Source: a bacterium
GTDB taxonomy: Bacteria > Bacillota_I > Bacilli_A > RF39 > UBA660
Length of the DNA stretch: 36,504 nt
NCBI GenBank assembly: GCA_030531425.1
Contig: JAUNNO010000008.1
Location: 1 to 36,504, forward strand
Reading direction: 5' to 3'
The position numbers and the translations under genes were made by a program. Under the pieces are notes generated by a model. It ran no database searches. It was not told the DNA's origin and worked only from the letters and a program-made list of their open reading frames with translations. Positions 7,990-16,230 of the stretch are shown piece by piece. How positions within the stretch are numbered: the stretch's first letter is position 1; each line of letters starts with the position of its first letter.

Positions 7990-8584
7990 TCAATTCACCT
8001 AATTCCTTTTTTAATTGTTGAAGTTTCTGATTTAATTCTACTTTTTTATTGAACTGTTTTTCAGTTTTAATTTTTTGTTCTAACTTACGAATTTTCGATT
8101 CTAATTCATTCTTTATATTTACATCATTTAATATTTTCTCAAAATTTTCATTACAGTTTTCAACTTTTATAATAGATTTAACAATATTTTCATAAACTAT
8201 TTCTAAGTTAATTGCATTAAAATCAAATTTTATATTTTCATTCCATTCTGTAGTAAAAATATCATCCGCTTTAATTGAATAACAAAATTCTTCATTATAT
8301 TTAATTAGAAACAATATTTTATATTGAACTCCTTTTGTTATTGTTTTAATAACTGACATAGGAACTTTCTTTTCCTTAACATCAATTTGAAATATTTGAA
8401 TTTCTTCAATATTTTCAGTTTTAGTTATTCCTATTGTATCTGGTGATAATTTATATAACCATGTTATTCTATCTACTTGGTTAACGAATTCATCTTTTAC
8501 TCCAGAAGATACTCCAACTTTTTCATAAAATATCTTCTTTGGTAAAAACTTATTTACATAACAATCTTTTGGTAGTTCAAACAT
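7979..8584 (-). CDS. DUF4391 protein
   Basis: A 201-aa protein whose opening (FELPKDCYVNKFLPKKIFYE) and overall layout match the DUF4391 family, which is repeatedly found between a large helicase and a type III mod gene. The N-terminal two thirds are alpha/beta. The last 50 residues form a strongly charged coiled coil (ESKIRKLEQKIK onward). It starts 2 bp after the helicase stop, with GGTGGTGAT as ribosome site, and overlaps the next gene. Function not established; the coiled coil and fixed gene order suggest a structural bridge between helicase and Mod/Res (inference). Confidence 0.75.
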   Translation of the reverse strand: MFELPKDCYVNKFLPKKIFYEKVGVSSGVKDEFVNQVDRITWLYKLSPDTIGITKTENIEEIQIFQIDVKEKKVPMSVIKTITKGVQYKILFLIKYNEEFCYSIKADDIFTTEWNENIKFDFNAINLEIVYENIVKSIIKVENCNENFEKILNDVNIKNELESKIRKLEQKIKTEKQFNKKVELNQKLQQLKKELGELNEN

Positions 8585-8585
8585 A

Positions 8586-11500
8586 TTAAATCACCACCAT
8601 AAATGTTATTAATTCAAAATCTTCTAAACCTTTAATATCATTTTTTAACATTGTAGTTCCACCAGTTCTAAATAAACTATCAATATCATTTTCTTCTTTG
8701 ATATTAATTATTGATTCAATACTTTGACTTAATAATTCAGAATATACTTTCATATCTCTACCATCATTTGTAAATTCATTAAAAATATTATAAGCTGTCT
8801 TATCAGGTTCGTTTTTACCTTTAGACATTATTCTTAATAAATCTAATGTATTTTTTACATTTAAATGATTTGAAAGTATTTCTCCATCTTCTTTTATATA
8901 AACTAAATAAAAAGGATGTAATTGATTCATACTATCAATATTTACTTCGTTATTTATATTCTTTAAAACATAAATAACTCCTTTTTCTATTCCTAATGAT
9001 TTATTTTCATGAACAACTGAGTGTAATCCAAATGGTATTCCATCTAAGTTACCATTTTCTTTAACATATTCAACTAAATCCATTCTAAAATCATTTAATC
9101 CTAAATCAGTAATTGAAATACCAGTATTCATATCTTCAAGATCAACTACTTCTTCTTTTAATTTTTGTAATTGAGCTTTTCTATATTCAATATCGCTTGA
9201 TTTATTTGTTAATACATTGTCTTCACCGGTTCCTGAAATATCTAACATTAACATTCTATTTTCAACCCTGTTTTTAAGATTGATATAATCATCTAATGAA
9301 ATGTTAGGCCAAAAATTAACTAGTTGAATAACATCATTATCAGAACCAATTCTATCTACACGGCCAAATCTTTGAATAATTCTAACTGGATTCCAATGTA
9401 TATCATAGTTAATTAAATAATCACAATCTTGTAAGTTTTGACCTTCAGAAATACAATCTGTTGCTATTAAAATATCTATATCACTATTTGATTGTGGATC
9501 TAACATATCTCTATGTTTTGACTTTGGTGAAAAATTTAATAATAAGTTATTAAATTCTTTATTCATATCAATTGTGCATTCGTTAGTTCCAGAACCAGTT
9601 ATTTTACAAGTTTGTAAATTATAATGATTCTTTAAATTACCAGCAATACTTTTATAAATATAGTCAGCTGTATCTGCAAATGCACTAAAGATAATGACTT
9701 TCTTATTATCAGCATTTATTGGATGATTTACTTTATTAATAATCATATCAACTAATTCATTTAGTTTAGTATCATGTTCCGGAGTAACCTTATCCATTTC
9801 AAATAATAATTGTTTTAATATTTTATAATCTAAAAGTAAATCTTCTCTCCAACCAATTGTATTCATATCCTCTAAATTAATTTTTACTTTTTTACCAATG
9901 CTGAATTGATCATCTAATAAATCTTCAACATCTTCATCTGGATTATAATTTGTTACTTCTATATTTTCAAATGACTTATTAACTCCTCTATTTTCAAAAT
10001 CTTCTATAGCTTGAAGTGTTGCCGTAATTTGATCTAACACTTTATTTAAAGTTATTCTAAATGAGGATACAGAACTTTCTAATCTTTTCAAGAAGTTAAT
10101 TCTCATTAAAATTTGTAAACTTTTTTCTCTATCAGCTTGATGGAAACTTGATTGTCCACCTTTAACTTCAATATCATATTTATCTTCGTATTCAGCTAAT
10201 TTATTTGGAAGAATATAATCAAATGGTGCATAAATACACATATTTAATTTATTCAATTCTTCTGCAATATCTTTGATAGACATAAATCCTTCTATATCGG
10301 TAAGTTCTGGTGATTTGCTAATAGGTTTTAATCTAGTTGGAAACTTACCTATTGAATTCATATCATAATATTTTTCAATATGTTTTCTAGATCTTGCTAT
10401 AGTTACACTATCTAATAGCTTAAAGAAATCAAAATTAGAATTTAATCTATTTAACAATTCTTGACTAGTTCTTTCACTAGGATCAAGTTTACTCCACTCA
10501 TTAAAAACGGTTTGAGCATTTTTTAAAATAGTATCAATAGATTTAGTATTACTGATTTTTTCATCAATCTTATCTGTATGACCTTCATAAGCTAAAGCTA
10601 ATTGATTTTTTAAATCATTAAATTTATTATTTACAGGAGTAGCTGATAACATTAATACTTTTGTCTTAACTCCCGCTTTCATAACTTCATTCATTAATCT
10701 ATCATATCTTGTTTCTCTATCATTTCGTGCTTGATTATTTCTAAAGTTATGTGATTCATCTATAACTACTAAATCATAATTTCCCCAATTAACTCTTGAT
10801 AAATCCATTCCATTTGACTCACCATGAGTTCTTGATAAATCTGTATGAAATAAAACATCATAATTAAATCTATCTTCTTGTAGAGGATTATCTTTATAAT
10901 TTTTAATAAATGTATTCCAGTTTTCACTTAACTTTTTAGGACATAAAACTAATATGCTTTTATTTCTTTCTTGATAATATTTAATAACTGCTAATGCTGT
11001 ATATGTTTTACCTAAACCAACACTATCAGCTAAAATGCAACCATTAAATCTTTCAAGTTTATTAATGATACCCAAAACTGCATCTTTTTGAAATTCATAT
11101 AATGAATTCCATATTTTAGATTCTTTAAATCCAGTTTTTTCATTTGCTAATTCATCTTCAGAAATATCTTCCAAAAATTCAGTAAAAATATTATATAAAG
11201 TAATATAGTAAATAAATTCTGGAGAATTTTCTTTATATAAATCAGACATAAAGTCTATAACTTCATTTGTAACATCTTTTAAATATTTTTCATCATTCCA
11301 TATTTGTTCAAATGAATCTAAATAGTTCTTTGTAAATTCATAATTATCATCTATTTTTGTAATAGGCATATAAATAGCATTATCTTTTTCATAACCTAAA
11401 CCAATTGTTGAAAATTCTTCCATATTCGTATATGTAATATTAGAAGAATTGTTTTGTAAAAGCATAAATCTTTGTATAGCTTCTCCGCCAATATTAGATT

Positions 11501-11846
11501 TAAATTTTGCTTTTCTTTTTATCCATTCACCACATTCTTGAGCGATACTTTTTCCGTTTAATTCATTTTTTAATTTAACTTCAAATGGAGAACCACTCAA
11601 ACTCTTTTCTCTATTTTTACTATTGATTTCAAATAGTCTTTGTTCTTTCTTGCTTGTAGCTTTTTCTACAAATGTTGGATCAGTAAAAATAAATTTAAAT
11701 TCATCTATCTTAGAAAGTTCTTTTTTTAATGCTTCATAACCATACATAGAGAATATAGATGCACAAATTCTTATCTTGGAATTATCAGTTATATTTTCTT
11801 TAAGATCATCGCCTAATTTTTCAATGTGATTATCTATTAATTTCAT
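8586..11846 (-). CDS. SNF2-type helicase with PLD-like N-terminus
   Basis: A 1086-aa superfamily 2 ATPase. Motifs: Walker A DSVGLGKTYTAL, DEAH-type box VIDESHNFRNN, motif III LSATPVNN, and motif VI QRFGRVDRIGS, giving a HepA/SNF2-like double RecA core in roughly residues 250-830. The first 100 residues (KIRICASIFSMYGYEALKK and then FIFTDPTF) resemble the phospholipase D-like N-terminal domain seen in helicases of defence loci. No clear HKD motif is visible, so any nuclease activity is doubtful. It is the first gene of the five-gene operon, with its own promoter and a terminator just upstream. Such helicases accompany DUF4391 and type III R-M genes in many genomes; their job there is not known. 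Confidence 0.88.
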   Translation of the reverse strand: MKLIDNHIEKLGDDLKENITDNSKIRICASIFSMYGYEALKKELSKIDEFKFIFTDPTFVEKATSKKEQRLFEINSKNREKSLSGSPFEVKLKNELNGKSIAQECGEWIKRKAKFKSNIGGEAIQRFMLLQNNSSNITYTNMEEFSTIGLGYEKDNAIYMPITKIDDNYEFTKNYLDSFEQIWNDEKYLKDVTNEVIDFMSDLYKENSPEFIYYITLYNIFTEFLEDISEDELANEKTGFKESKIWNSLYEFQKDAVLGIINKLERFNGCILADSVGLGKTYTALAVIKYYQERNKSILVLCPKKLSENWNTFIKNYKDNPLQEDRFNYDVLFHTDLSRTHGESNGMDLSRVNWGNYDLVVIDESHNFRNNQARNDRETRYDRLMNEVMKAGVKTKVLMLSATPVNNKFNDLKNQLALAYEGHTDKIDEKISNTKSIDTILKNAQTVFNEWSKLDPSERTSQELLNRLNSNFDFFKLLDSVTIARSRKHIEKYYDMNSIGKFPTRLKPISKSPELTDIEGFMSIKDIAEELNKLNMCIYAPFDYILPNKLAEYEDKYDIEVKGGQSSFHQADREKSLQILMRINFLKRLESSVSSFRITLNKVLDQITATLQAIEDFENRGVNKSFENIEVTNYNPDEDVEDLLDDQFSIGKKVKINLEDMNTIGWREDLLLDYKILKQLLFEMDKVTPEHDTKLNELVDMIINKVNHPINADNKKVIIFSAFADTADYIYKSIAGNLKNHYNLQTCKITGSGTNECTIDMNKEFNNLLLNFSPKSKHRDMLDPQSNSDIDILIATDCISEGQNLQDCDYLINYDIHWNPVRIIQRFGRVDRIGSDNDVIQLVNFWPNISLDDYINLKNRVENRMLMLDISGTGEDNVLTNKSSDIEYRKAQLQKLKEEVVDLEDMNTGISITDLGLNDFRMDLVEYVKENGNLDGIPFGLHSVVHENKSLGIEKGVIYVLKNINNEVNIDSMNQLHPFYLVYIKEDGEILSNHLNVKNTLDLLRIMSKGKNEPDKTAYNIFNEFTNDGRDMKVYSELLSQSIESIINIKEENDIDSLFRTGGTTMLKNDIKGLEDFELITFMVVI

Positions 11847-11868
11847 TTGTTCACCTCTATTCTCGCCT

Positions 11869-11897
11869 CATATACAATTATATCATAGATTTGTCAA
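11869..11897 (-). promoter_or_regulatory. Promoter region of the type III R-M operon
   Basis: TTGACA (11897-11892) is followed after 17 bp by TATATG (11874-11869). A better -10, TATAAT (11882-11877), lies only 9 bp below TTGACA and would have to use a weak -35. One of the two should start RNA 20-45 bp before the helicase ATG. Confidence 0.55.
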
Positions 11898-11914
11898 ATT
11901 ACACAGAATAACGA

Positions 11915-11954
11915 AAGAAAAAAAGCAATAATTTTTAATATCAATTACTGCTTT
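11915..11954 (-). terminator. Terminator between the acidic 80-aa gene and the R-M operon
   Basis: A 12-bp stem with one G-U pair (AAAGCAATAATT at 11922-11933 and AATTACTGCTTT at 11943-11954) is followed by seven U residues in minus-strand RNA. It separates the upstream cargo from the restriction operon. Confidence 0.8.
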
Positions 11955-11959
11955 ACTAA

Positions 11960-12202
11960 CTATTCATCATCATCATAATAATAATCATCTTCCTCAAGTT
12001 CTTCCTCCTCAAAGTTCCATGGATCATAATTACCTTTTTTTACTTCTTCTTTTTGCCAATCCTCTAAACCATAATTATCAAGTTCTTCATCTGTATATTC
12101 ACTATTATTATCATTTTGTTGTTCATTCATAAATGAAAATAATCCAAATGCTTGTTGGCTCTTTTTTTTGTCATTTCCAAATAAATCATCAAATAATCCC
12201 AC
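11960..12202 (-). CDS. Very acidic 80-aa protein
   Basis: The only start that fits is GTG 12202, 6 bp behind GAGGTG. The N-terminus is MGLFDDLFGNDKKK. The second half is dominated by D and E and ends in EEEELEEDDYYYDDDE, giving a very low predicted pI. No known domain is visible. It has its own promoter (12232-12261) inside the end of the upstream gene and its own terminator. Acidic proteins of this size sometimes mimic DNA and inhibit restriction enzymes, and this one lies directly upstream of a restriction operon; that role is only a suggestion. Confidence 0.6.
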   Translation of the reverse strand: MGLFDDLFGNDKKKSQQAFGLFSFMNEQQNDNNSEYTDEELDNYGLEDWQKEEVKKGNYDPWNFEEEELEEDDYYYDDDE

Positions 12203-12231
12203 TCAAATCACCTCAATAATTAAACAATCAT

Positions 12232-12261
12232 ATTATATCATAAATGTTAAATTCTTGTTAA
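12232..12261 (-). promoter_or_regulatory. Promoter of the acidic 80-aa gene
   Basis: TTAACA (12261-12256), an 18-bp spacer and TATAAT (12237-12232) preceded by TGA. It overlaps the last codons of the 172-aa gene. Confidence 0.65.
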
Positions 12262-12765
12262 TTCACATATATTAGTAGATTTTAATTTATAACCTAGTTG
12301 TTTTAATTCTTGTTCTAATAACATAACTATACATTCCCAATCAACTGAATCGTTGTGAAATTTAACATATTTTTTAGCTAGTTTAGGAATTAATGAATAT
12401 AATGATTCATTATTATATTTTTCTTTATTTTTTATAATATCTTCAGCTATCGTATGTGTAGCTTCAAATAAATCTTCATCATTCATATCTTTTCTTCCAT
12501 TAATAACTTTAAGATGATGATCTATAGTCTGTTTGAAATCAATTTGATCATTTAAATAATCTTTACCCTCATTTTTCATAATACATAATCCAGGTAACAT
12601 CAAATGAAAATTCACTTCAAAATCTTTATATCTGCTTTTTAAATTGTCATGTAATAATTCAAACGAACAATTTAATAAATCATTATCATCATAACATATT
12701 GGAACAAGTCTTTTAGCTTCATCATATAATTCATTTCTAAATAATTCTAATAACCTATATTTCAA
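12247..12765 (-). CDS. Hypothetical 172-aa protein with motif-bearing promoter
   Basis: The frame begins with TTG at 12765 behind GGTGTGAT; no ATG fits the ribosome site. The protein is alpha-helical and hydrophilic, with a central stretch DHHLKVINGRKD and no catalytic motif I recognise. It is preceded by an extended -10 promoter whose -35 area is occupied by the 23-bp motif (copy 2), so it probably belongs to the same regulon as the genes flanking 2034 and 20255. Function unknown. Confidence 0.65.
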   Translation of the reverse strand: MKYRLLELFRNELYDEAKRLVPICYDDNDLLNCSFELLHDNLKSRYKDFEVNFHLMLPGLCIMKNEGKDYLNDQIDFKQTIDHHLKVINGRKDMNDEDLFEATHTIAEDIIKNKEKYNNESLYSLIPKLAKKYVKFHNDSVDWECIVMLLEQELKQLGYKLKSTNICELTRI

Positions 12766-12788
12766 TTACATCACACCATTCTTAAAAT

Positions 12789-12797
12789 ATTATACCA
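12789..12797 (-). promoter_or_regulatory. Extended -10 promoter of the 172-aa gene
   Basis: TGG-TATAAT (12797-12789). There is no TTGACA-like -35; instead the 23-bp motif begins 13 bp upstream, as if an activator or repressor contacts the -35 area. Confidence 0.6.
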
Positions 12798-12807
12798 TAT
12801 TTTTTCA

Positions 12808-12830
12808 TTTCCTTTCGTATTAGTTATAAA
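12808..12830. repeat. Copy 2 of the 23-bp regulatory motif
   Basis: Identical over 23 bp to 2034-2056. It abuts the U-tract side of the terminator at 12828-12849 and overlaps the -35 position of the 172-aa gene promoter. Confidence 0.75.
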
Positions 12831-12849
12831 AAAACAGCATAATTGCTGT
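12828..12849 (-). terminator. Terminator of the nuclease/ADP-ribosylglycohydrolase operon
   Basis: The stem ACAGCA/TGCTGT (12834-12839 and 12844-12849) has a 4-nt loop and is followed by seven U residues in minus-strand RNA. It lies 10 bp after the 194-aa gene. Confidence 0.8.
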
Positions 12850-12858
12850 CTTGTAATA

Positions 12859-13443
12859 TTAATAGTATTTTTTAGGAAAATATTCCTTGCCTAATTGCCA
12901 TAAATATCTATCAATATCTTTTAATCCATATTTATCGATATTATAAAAGTTTTTGAAACTAATGAGGATATTCTTAAATTTTGAATAATCTTTTAGGTCA
13001 GAAGAATTGAATTGCTCAAACTTATCTATCTTTTTAAAATGCAACAATACCTTTTCAACAAAACTATCGTAAATTGGAAAATCATCCGCATTATGATGAC
13101 TACAATATTTTGTTGCAAATGAATAGAAATGTTTATTTATACCACCTATAGTTACATTAGCTATATCATTAACTAATGTAGTATCTCCACTCTTTAATCT
13201 TTTATCTATATCTAATTCTAATATATGTTTTGCTACAGGAAATATTGAAAAAATATTTGTGCTATAAAAATCATTTAAAGAACTAGCTTTAATTAAAATA
13301 TCATTAATATCATTATTATTTGGATAAGTCTTATGGAATAGTTTATATAAACTGCTTTCTTGTAAAACATAGTTTTCTAAAGAATCCCATCGATTTAGAT
13401 ACTTTTCTACTTCTGATTTGCATGGTCTTGGAATATTTTTCAT
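12859..13443 (-). CDS. Unknown 194-aa protein, last gene of the nuclease/DraG operon
   Basis: A mostly helical protein. The best conserved-looking parts are LNDFYSTNIFSIFPVAKHI, FYSFATKYCSHHN and DFPIYDSFVEKVL. The Y-C-S-H-H-N-x-D-x-F-P-I-Y-D-S pattern looks like a family signature, and the helical layout reminds me of helix-hairpin-helix DNA glycosylase-like folds, but I cannot confirm that. It begins on the base next to the DraG stop codon (GAGGTGATATAA ribosome site), so the two are coupled. Its job is therefore probably linked to ADP-ribose removal or to the nuclease upstream. The His/Cys pairs (about residues 118-121) would be the first residues to test. Confidence 0.6.
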   Translation of the reverse strand: MKNIPRPCKSEVEKYLNRWDSLENYVLQESSLYKLFHKTYPNNNDINDILIKASSLNDFYSTNIFSIFPVAKHILELDIDKRLKSGDTTLVNDIANVTIGGINKHFYSFATKYCSHHNADDFPIYDSFVEKVLLHFKKIDKFEQFNSSDLKDYSKFKNILISFKNFYNIDKYGLKDIDRYLWQLGKEYFPKKYY

Positions 13444-15183
13444 TTATATCACCTCATATTTTTCATTAAATTGATCGTGTATTTTAATTAAATACTCATC
13501 CAAATAAGTCAATGCTTTTTCAATTAACTCCTTTGGAATGCCATAATATGCGGATGCTATACTTCCTGTTATCGCACCAATTGTATCACTGTCTCCTCCA
13601 AGTGCAATTGCATTTCTTATTGCATCTTCAAAGTCATATGAATCAAAAAATGCACTTAAAGATTGTTTAACAGTTTCAACACAATTAATATGAAAATATT
13701 GTGGTTTCATAGTATCAATTTTTAAATCATCTACTTTAAAATAGTTAGATTCAATATATTGTTTAATACTACCTTTATTTTCACCATTTAATGCCATACG
13801 AATAGCAACTGATATTGCTTCAGCACCATTTATACTATCTGGATGATTATGAGATACATTAGTAATTGTTGCAGATACTTCTTTTATCTTATCAATACTA
13901 TTAATTGCAACACCTACTGGACTTATCCTCATTGCAGCACCATTACCAAAACTTCCATATGGTTTATGTTCTTCAGAAATAATCCATTGATAAAAACTTG
14001 GTCCATAACCACAATCTGGATATTTTCTTCCTAATTCGGTCATTGATTTAATTGCTTTATCTTCTATATCACTAAAGTTATCATTTGAATCAAGCAATGC
14101 TTTTGCTACAGCTAATGTCATTACTGAATCATCAGTATATCTACAATTCTTATGAAGTAATTCAAAATTTTTACCATTTTTATTATTTACAAGTTCAAAT
14201 CTTGATCCTGAAATATCACCAATAATTGTTCCTAGAATAACATCCCTTTTTAGAATAGATGATTTATGTTCAAATTCTATTGCTAAATTAATTAAATAAT
14301 CCTTTTTTGCTAATACATTTAACCACTCTTCTGGAATATTATTATATCCATAAATTATTCCTGCCATTGATCCAGTTATAGCACCAACAGTATCAGTATC
14401 ATCACCAAGATTGATTGCACCAATTATTGCCTCTTTAAAACTTTTACATTGTAAAATCACCCAAATAGATGCCTCTAATGTATCTACAACATAACCAGAT
14501 GACTTAATCTCATTTACTGATAATTTAGATAAATCATCTTTTAATACTCGTTTATATGCTTCAATAGATTCATTAGAATAAAAATCATAGTTAAGCTTTT
14601 TTAACTCATTATATGCATCAAATTTATCCAATCCAGATAATAAGAACATAACATATCTTACATATATATAACATCCAAGCTTGCTTATTTCATGTCCATG
14701 AGTTAATGATGAAATATCATTAGTTAATTTAACTATTTCACTATCTTTTAAAGCTTTACTATAAGAATATAATGCAACCGGTAATATTCTCATTAATGAA
14801 CCATTACCATTAGAATACAAATCTTTTTGACCACACTCATTAAGTTCATATCCTTTTGAAAAATTTATAATAGATTGAATACAAGTATGTCCTGCATCAA
14901 ATACTACTCCAGTTGGTGTAAATCTATTTTCTTTTAACCAATAATAAAAGTTCATCATTATATCTTTACAATCAAAGCTTCCTTTATTAATAAATGAGTC
15001 TATTGTTGCTATTTCCATTGATGTATCATCAGACCAAGTTCCAGCTGGAACATCGTGTGAACCATATCCAACCATTTTTGTAATTGGATGCTCTAATAAT
15101 TTATTTCTAGGTTCAAACTCTATTGGCACACCCATAGCATCACCAATTGCATGACCTATTATACTATCAACATATTTGGACAT
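13444..15183 (-). CDS. Tandem ADP-ribosylglycohydrolase (two DraG/ADPRH domains fused)
   Basis: A 579-aa protein with two complete DraG-type domains. Domain 1 (about 1-300) has GHAIGDAMGVPIEF, the metal site TWSDDTSMEIA, NGSLMRILP and GDDTDTVGAITGSMAG. Domain 2 (about 312-579) repeats the series: GTIIGDISGSRFE, YTDDSVMTLAVA, GNGAAMRISPVG, HNHPDSINGAEA and GGDSDTIGAITGSIAS. DraG-type enzymes hydrolyse ADP-ribose from arginine or other acceptors using two Mg ions bound by these Asp/Thr residues, and both sites look intact. Most family members have one domain of about 300 aa, so the fusion is unusual. It lies 12 bp below the AbaSI-like nuclease gene behind AGGAGG, and next to the 194-aa gene. 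The likely role is reversal of ADP-ribosylation, by a phage or by the island itself. Confidence 0.9.
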   Translation of the reverse strand: MSKYVDSIIGHAIGDAMGVPIEFEPRNKLLEHPITKMVGYGSHDVPAGTWSDDTSMEIATIDSFINKGSFDCKDIMMNFYYWLKENRFTPTGVVFDAGHTCIQSIINFSKGYELNECGQKDLYSNGNGSLMRILPVALYSYSKALKDSEIVKLTNDISSLTHGHEISKLGCYIYVRYVMFLLSGLDKFDAYNELKKLNYDFYSNESIEAYKRVLKDDLSKLSVNEIKSSGYVVDTLEASIWVILQCKSFKEAIIGAINLGDDTDTVGAITGSMAGIIYGYNNIPEEWLNVLAKKDYLINLAIEFEHKSSILKRDVILGTIIGDISGSRFELVNNKNGKNFELLHKNCRYTDDSVMTLAVAKALLDSNDNFSDIEDKAIKSMTELGRKYPDCGYGPSFYQWIISEEHKPYGSFGNGAAMRISPVGVAINSIDKIKEVSATITNVSHNHPDSINGAEAISVAIRMALNGENKGSIKQYIESNYFKVDDLKIDTMKPQYFHINCVETVKQSLSAFFDSYDFEDAIRNAIALGGDSDTIGAITGSIASAYYGIPKELIEKALTYLDEYLIKIHDQFNEKYEVI

Positions 15184-15195
15184 ACTAACCTCCTT

Positions 15196-16149
15196 TTAAA
15201 AGAATTTGCTTAAATCTATTTCAGTTGAAACTCTTTTCCAAATTCTAATATTTCTATCTTTTGATTGTTCTTCATCCAATTCAAAAACACCTTTAAATTT
15301 ATAAATCATTATTCCAGTTTCATCTTTATATTTTGTGAATATATATCTAATAGGTTTCTCTTGAATAACACTTTCTAAATATCCATTTTTTCTTTCTTTT
15401 TGGTTTTCAAATATATATAACCCGTCATCACTTATTTCGTTTTCCCAAGAGTTATCATTACATTCATCACCATTAATCTTAACAGTTGGACACCAAAAAT
15501 ATTCATTATTTCTTATGTTTATATATCCATGCAACTTTTGATTGAATGGAACTTTATCAAAATTAAATAATTTACCAATATCATCTATTGTTCTAAATTT
15601 TGCATTATCTTGAACTGAAATAATTCCTTTTTTAATAAATTCATCTGGTGAACTATTTACTTTATCCCAAGGAATAAAATTTTGACCTAATTTTTCAATT
15701 CTACTTTTGATTTCATTTACAATATCATCTATTTGATTATTAATATCTTCTAAACTTCTATTATAAACAACAATTCTAAATGGTTCTTCCAATTCAACAT
15801 TGATTACTTCTTCTAAAGCATCATATTTCTTTTTAGCTTCTATCGAAACCTTATTTTCTTCGATTACTTCATTAGTTCTCTTTAAATCAGATTCTTCTTG
15901 AATAAAATGATGCCCTTCATCTATTTCTACCCAAACATTTACTTGAGGTAAATATAAATCTGCTAATGCTATCTTTTTACCTTTCCTCTTGAATAATTGT
16001 TGAGTAACTATTTTTACATCATTTCTATTAATTAGTGAATAAATACGATTTATACAGTAGTTTTCGTATTTCTTTCCAAAAGTTTTCTTCATTTGATTTG
16101 TTATGTAATCAATTTTTTCAGTATTAGAATTATTATCAATAAATCCCAT
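15196..16149 (-). CDS. AbaSI/PvuRts1I-like modification-dependent restriction endonuclease (probable)
   Basis: A 317-aa protein. Residues about 60-85 hold a Vsr-like PD-(D/E)xK core: ADLYLPQVNVWVEIDEGHH, where the Asp, the second acidic pair and the HH fit a catalytic centre. The C-terminal half (from about 165) contains HGYINIRN, NEYFWCPTVKINGDE and an aromatic/beta-rich tail (YIFTKYKDETGIMIYKFKGV), the layout of the SRA-like domain that binds hydroxymethyl- or glucosyl-hydroxymethylcytosine in PvuRts1I/AbaSI enzymes. These enzymes cut phage DNA with modified cytosine and need no methyltransferase. None accompanies this gene in its operon. It starts behind GTGGTGATA, with an extended -10 promoter just upstream. 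The family assignment is from pattern memory; a different PD-(D/E)xK enzyme with a PUA-like reader is possible. Confidence 0.6.
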   Translation of the reverse strand: MGFIDNNSNTEKIDYITNQMKKTFGKKYENYCINRIYSLINRNDVKIVTQQLFKRKGKKIALADLYLPQVNVWVEIDEGHHFIQEESDLKRTNEVIEENKVSIEAKKKYDALEEVINVELEEPFRIVVYNRSLEDINNQIDDIVNEIKSRIEKLGQNFIPWDKVNSSPDEFIKKGIISVQDNAKFRTIDDIGKLFNFDKVPFNQKLHGYINIRNNEYFWCPTVKINGDECNDNSWENEISDDGLYIFENQKERKNGYLESVIQEKPIRYIFTKYKDETGIMIYKFKGVFELDEEQSKDRNIRIWKRVSTEIDLSKFF

Positions 16150-16168
16150 ATTATCACCACTCTATATT

Positions 16169-16177
16169 ATTATACCA
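16169..16177 (-). promoter_or_regulatory. Extended -10 promoter of the nuclease/DraG operon
   Basis: ATGG-TATAAT-AATATAGAGTGG, with TGG-TATAAT at 16177-16169. About 30 bp here are nearly identical to the region before the macro-domain gene (17275-17283). No clear -35 is seen. Confidence 0.65.
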
Positions 16178-16200
16178 TGAATTCCGCCATTTTTAGGCAT

Positions 16201-16230
16201 AAAAAAAGACATCCCTATACTAGCGGATGT
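16201..16230 (-). terminator. Terminator of the AGUA-repeat RNA
   Basis: The 6-bp stem ACATCC/GGATGT (16209-16214 and 16225-16230) has a 10-nt loop and is followed by seven U residues in minus-strand RNA. Confidence 0.8.
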
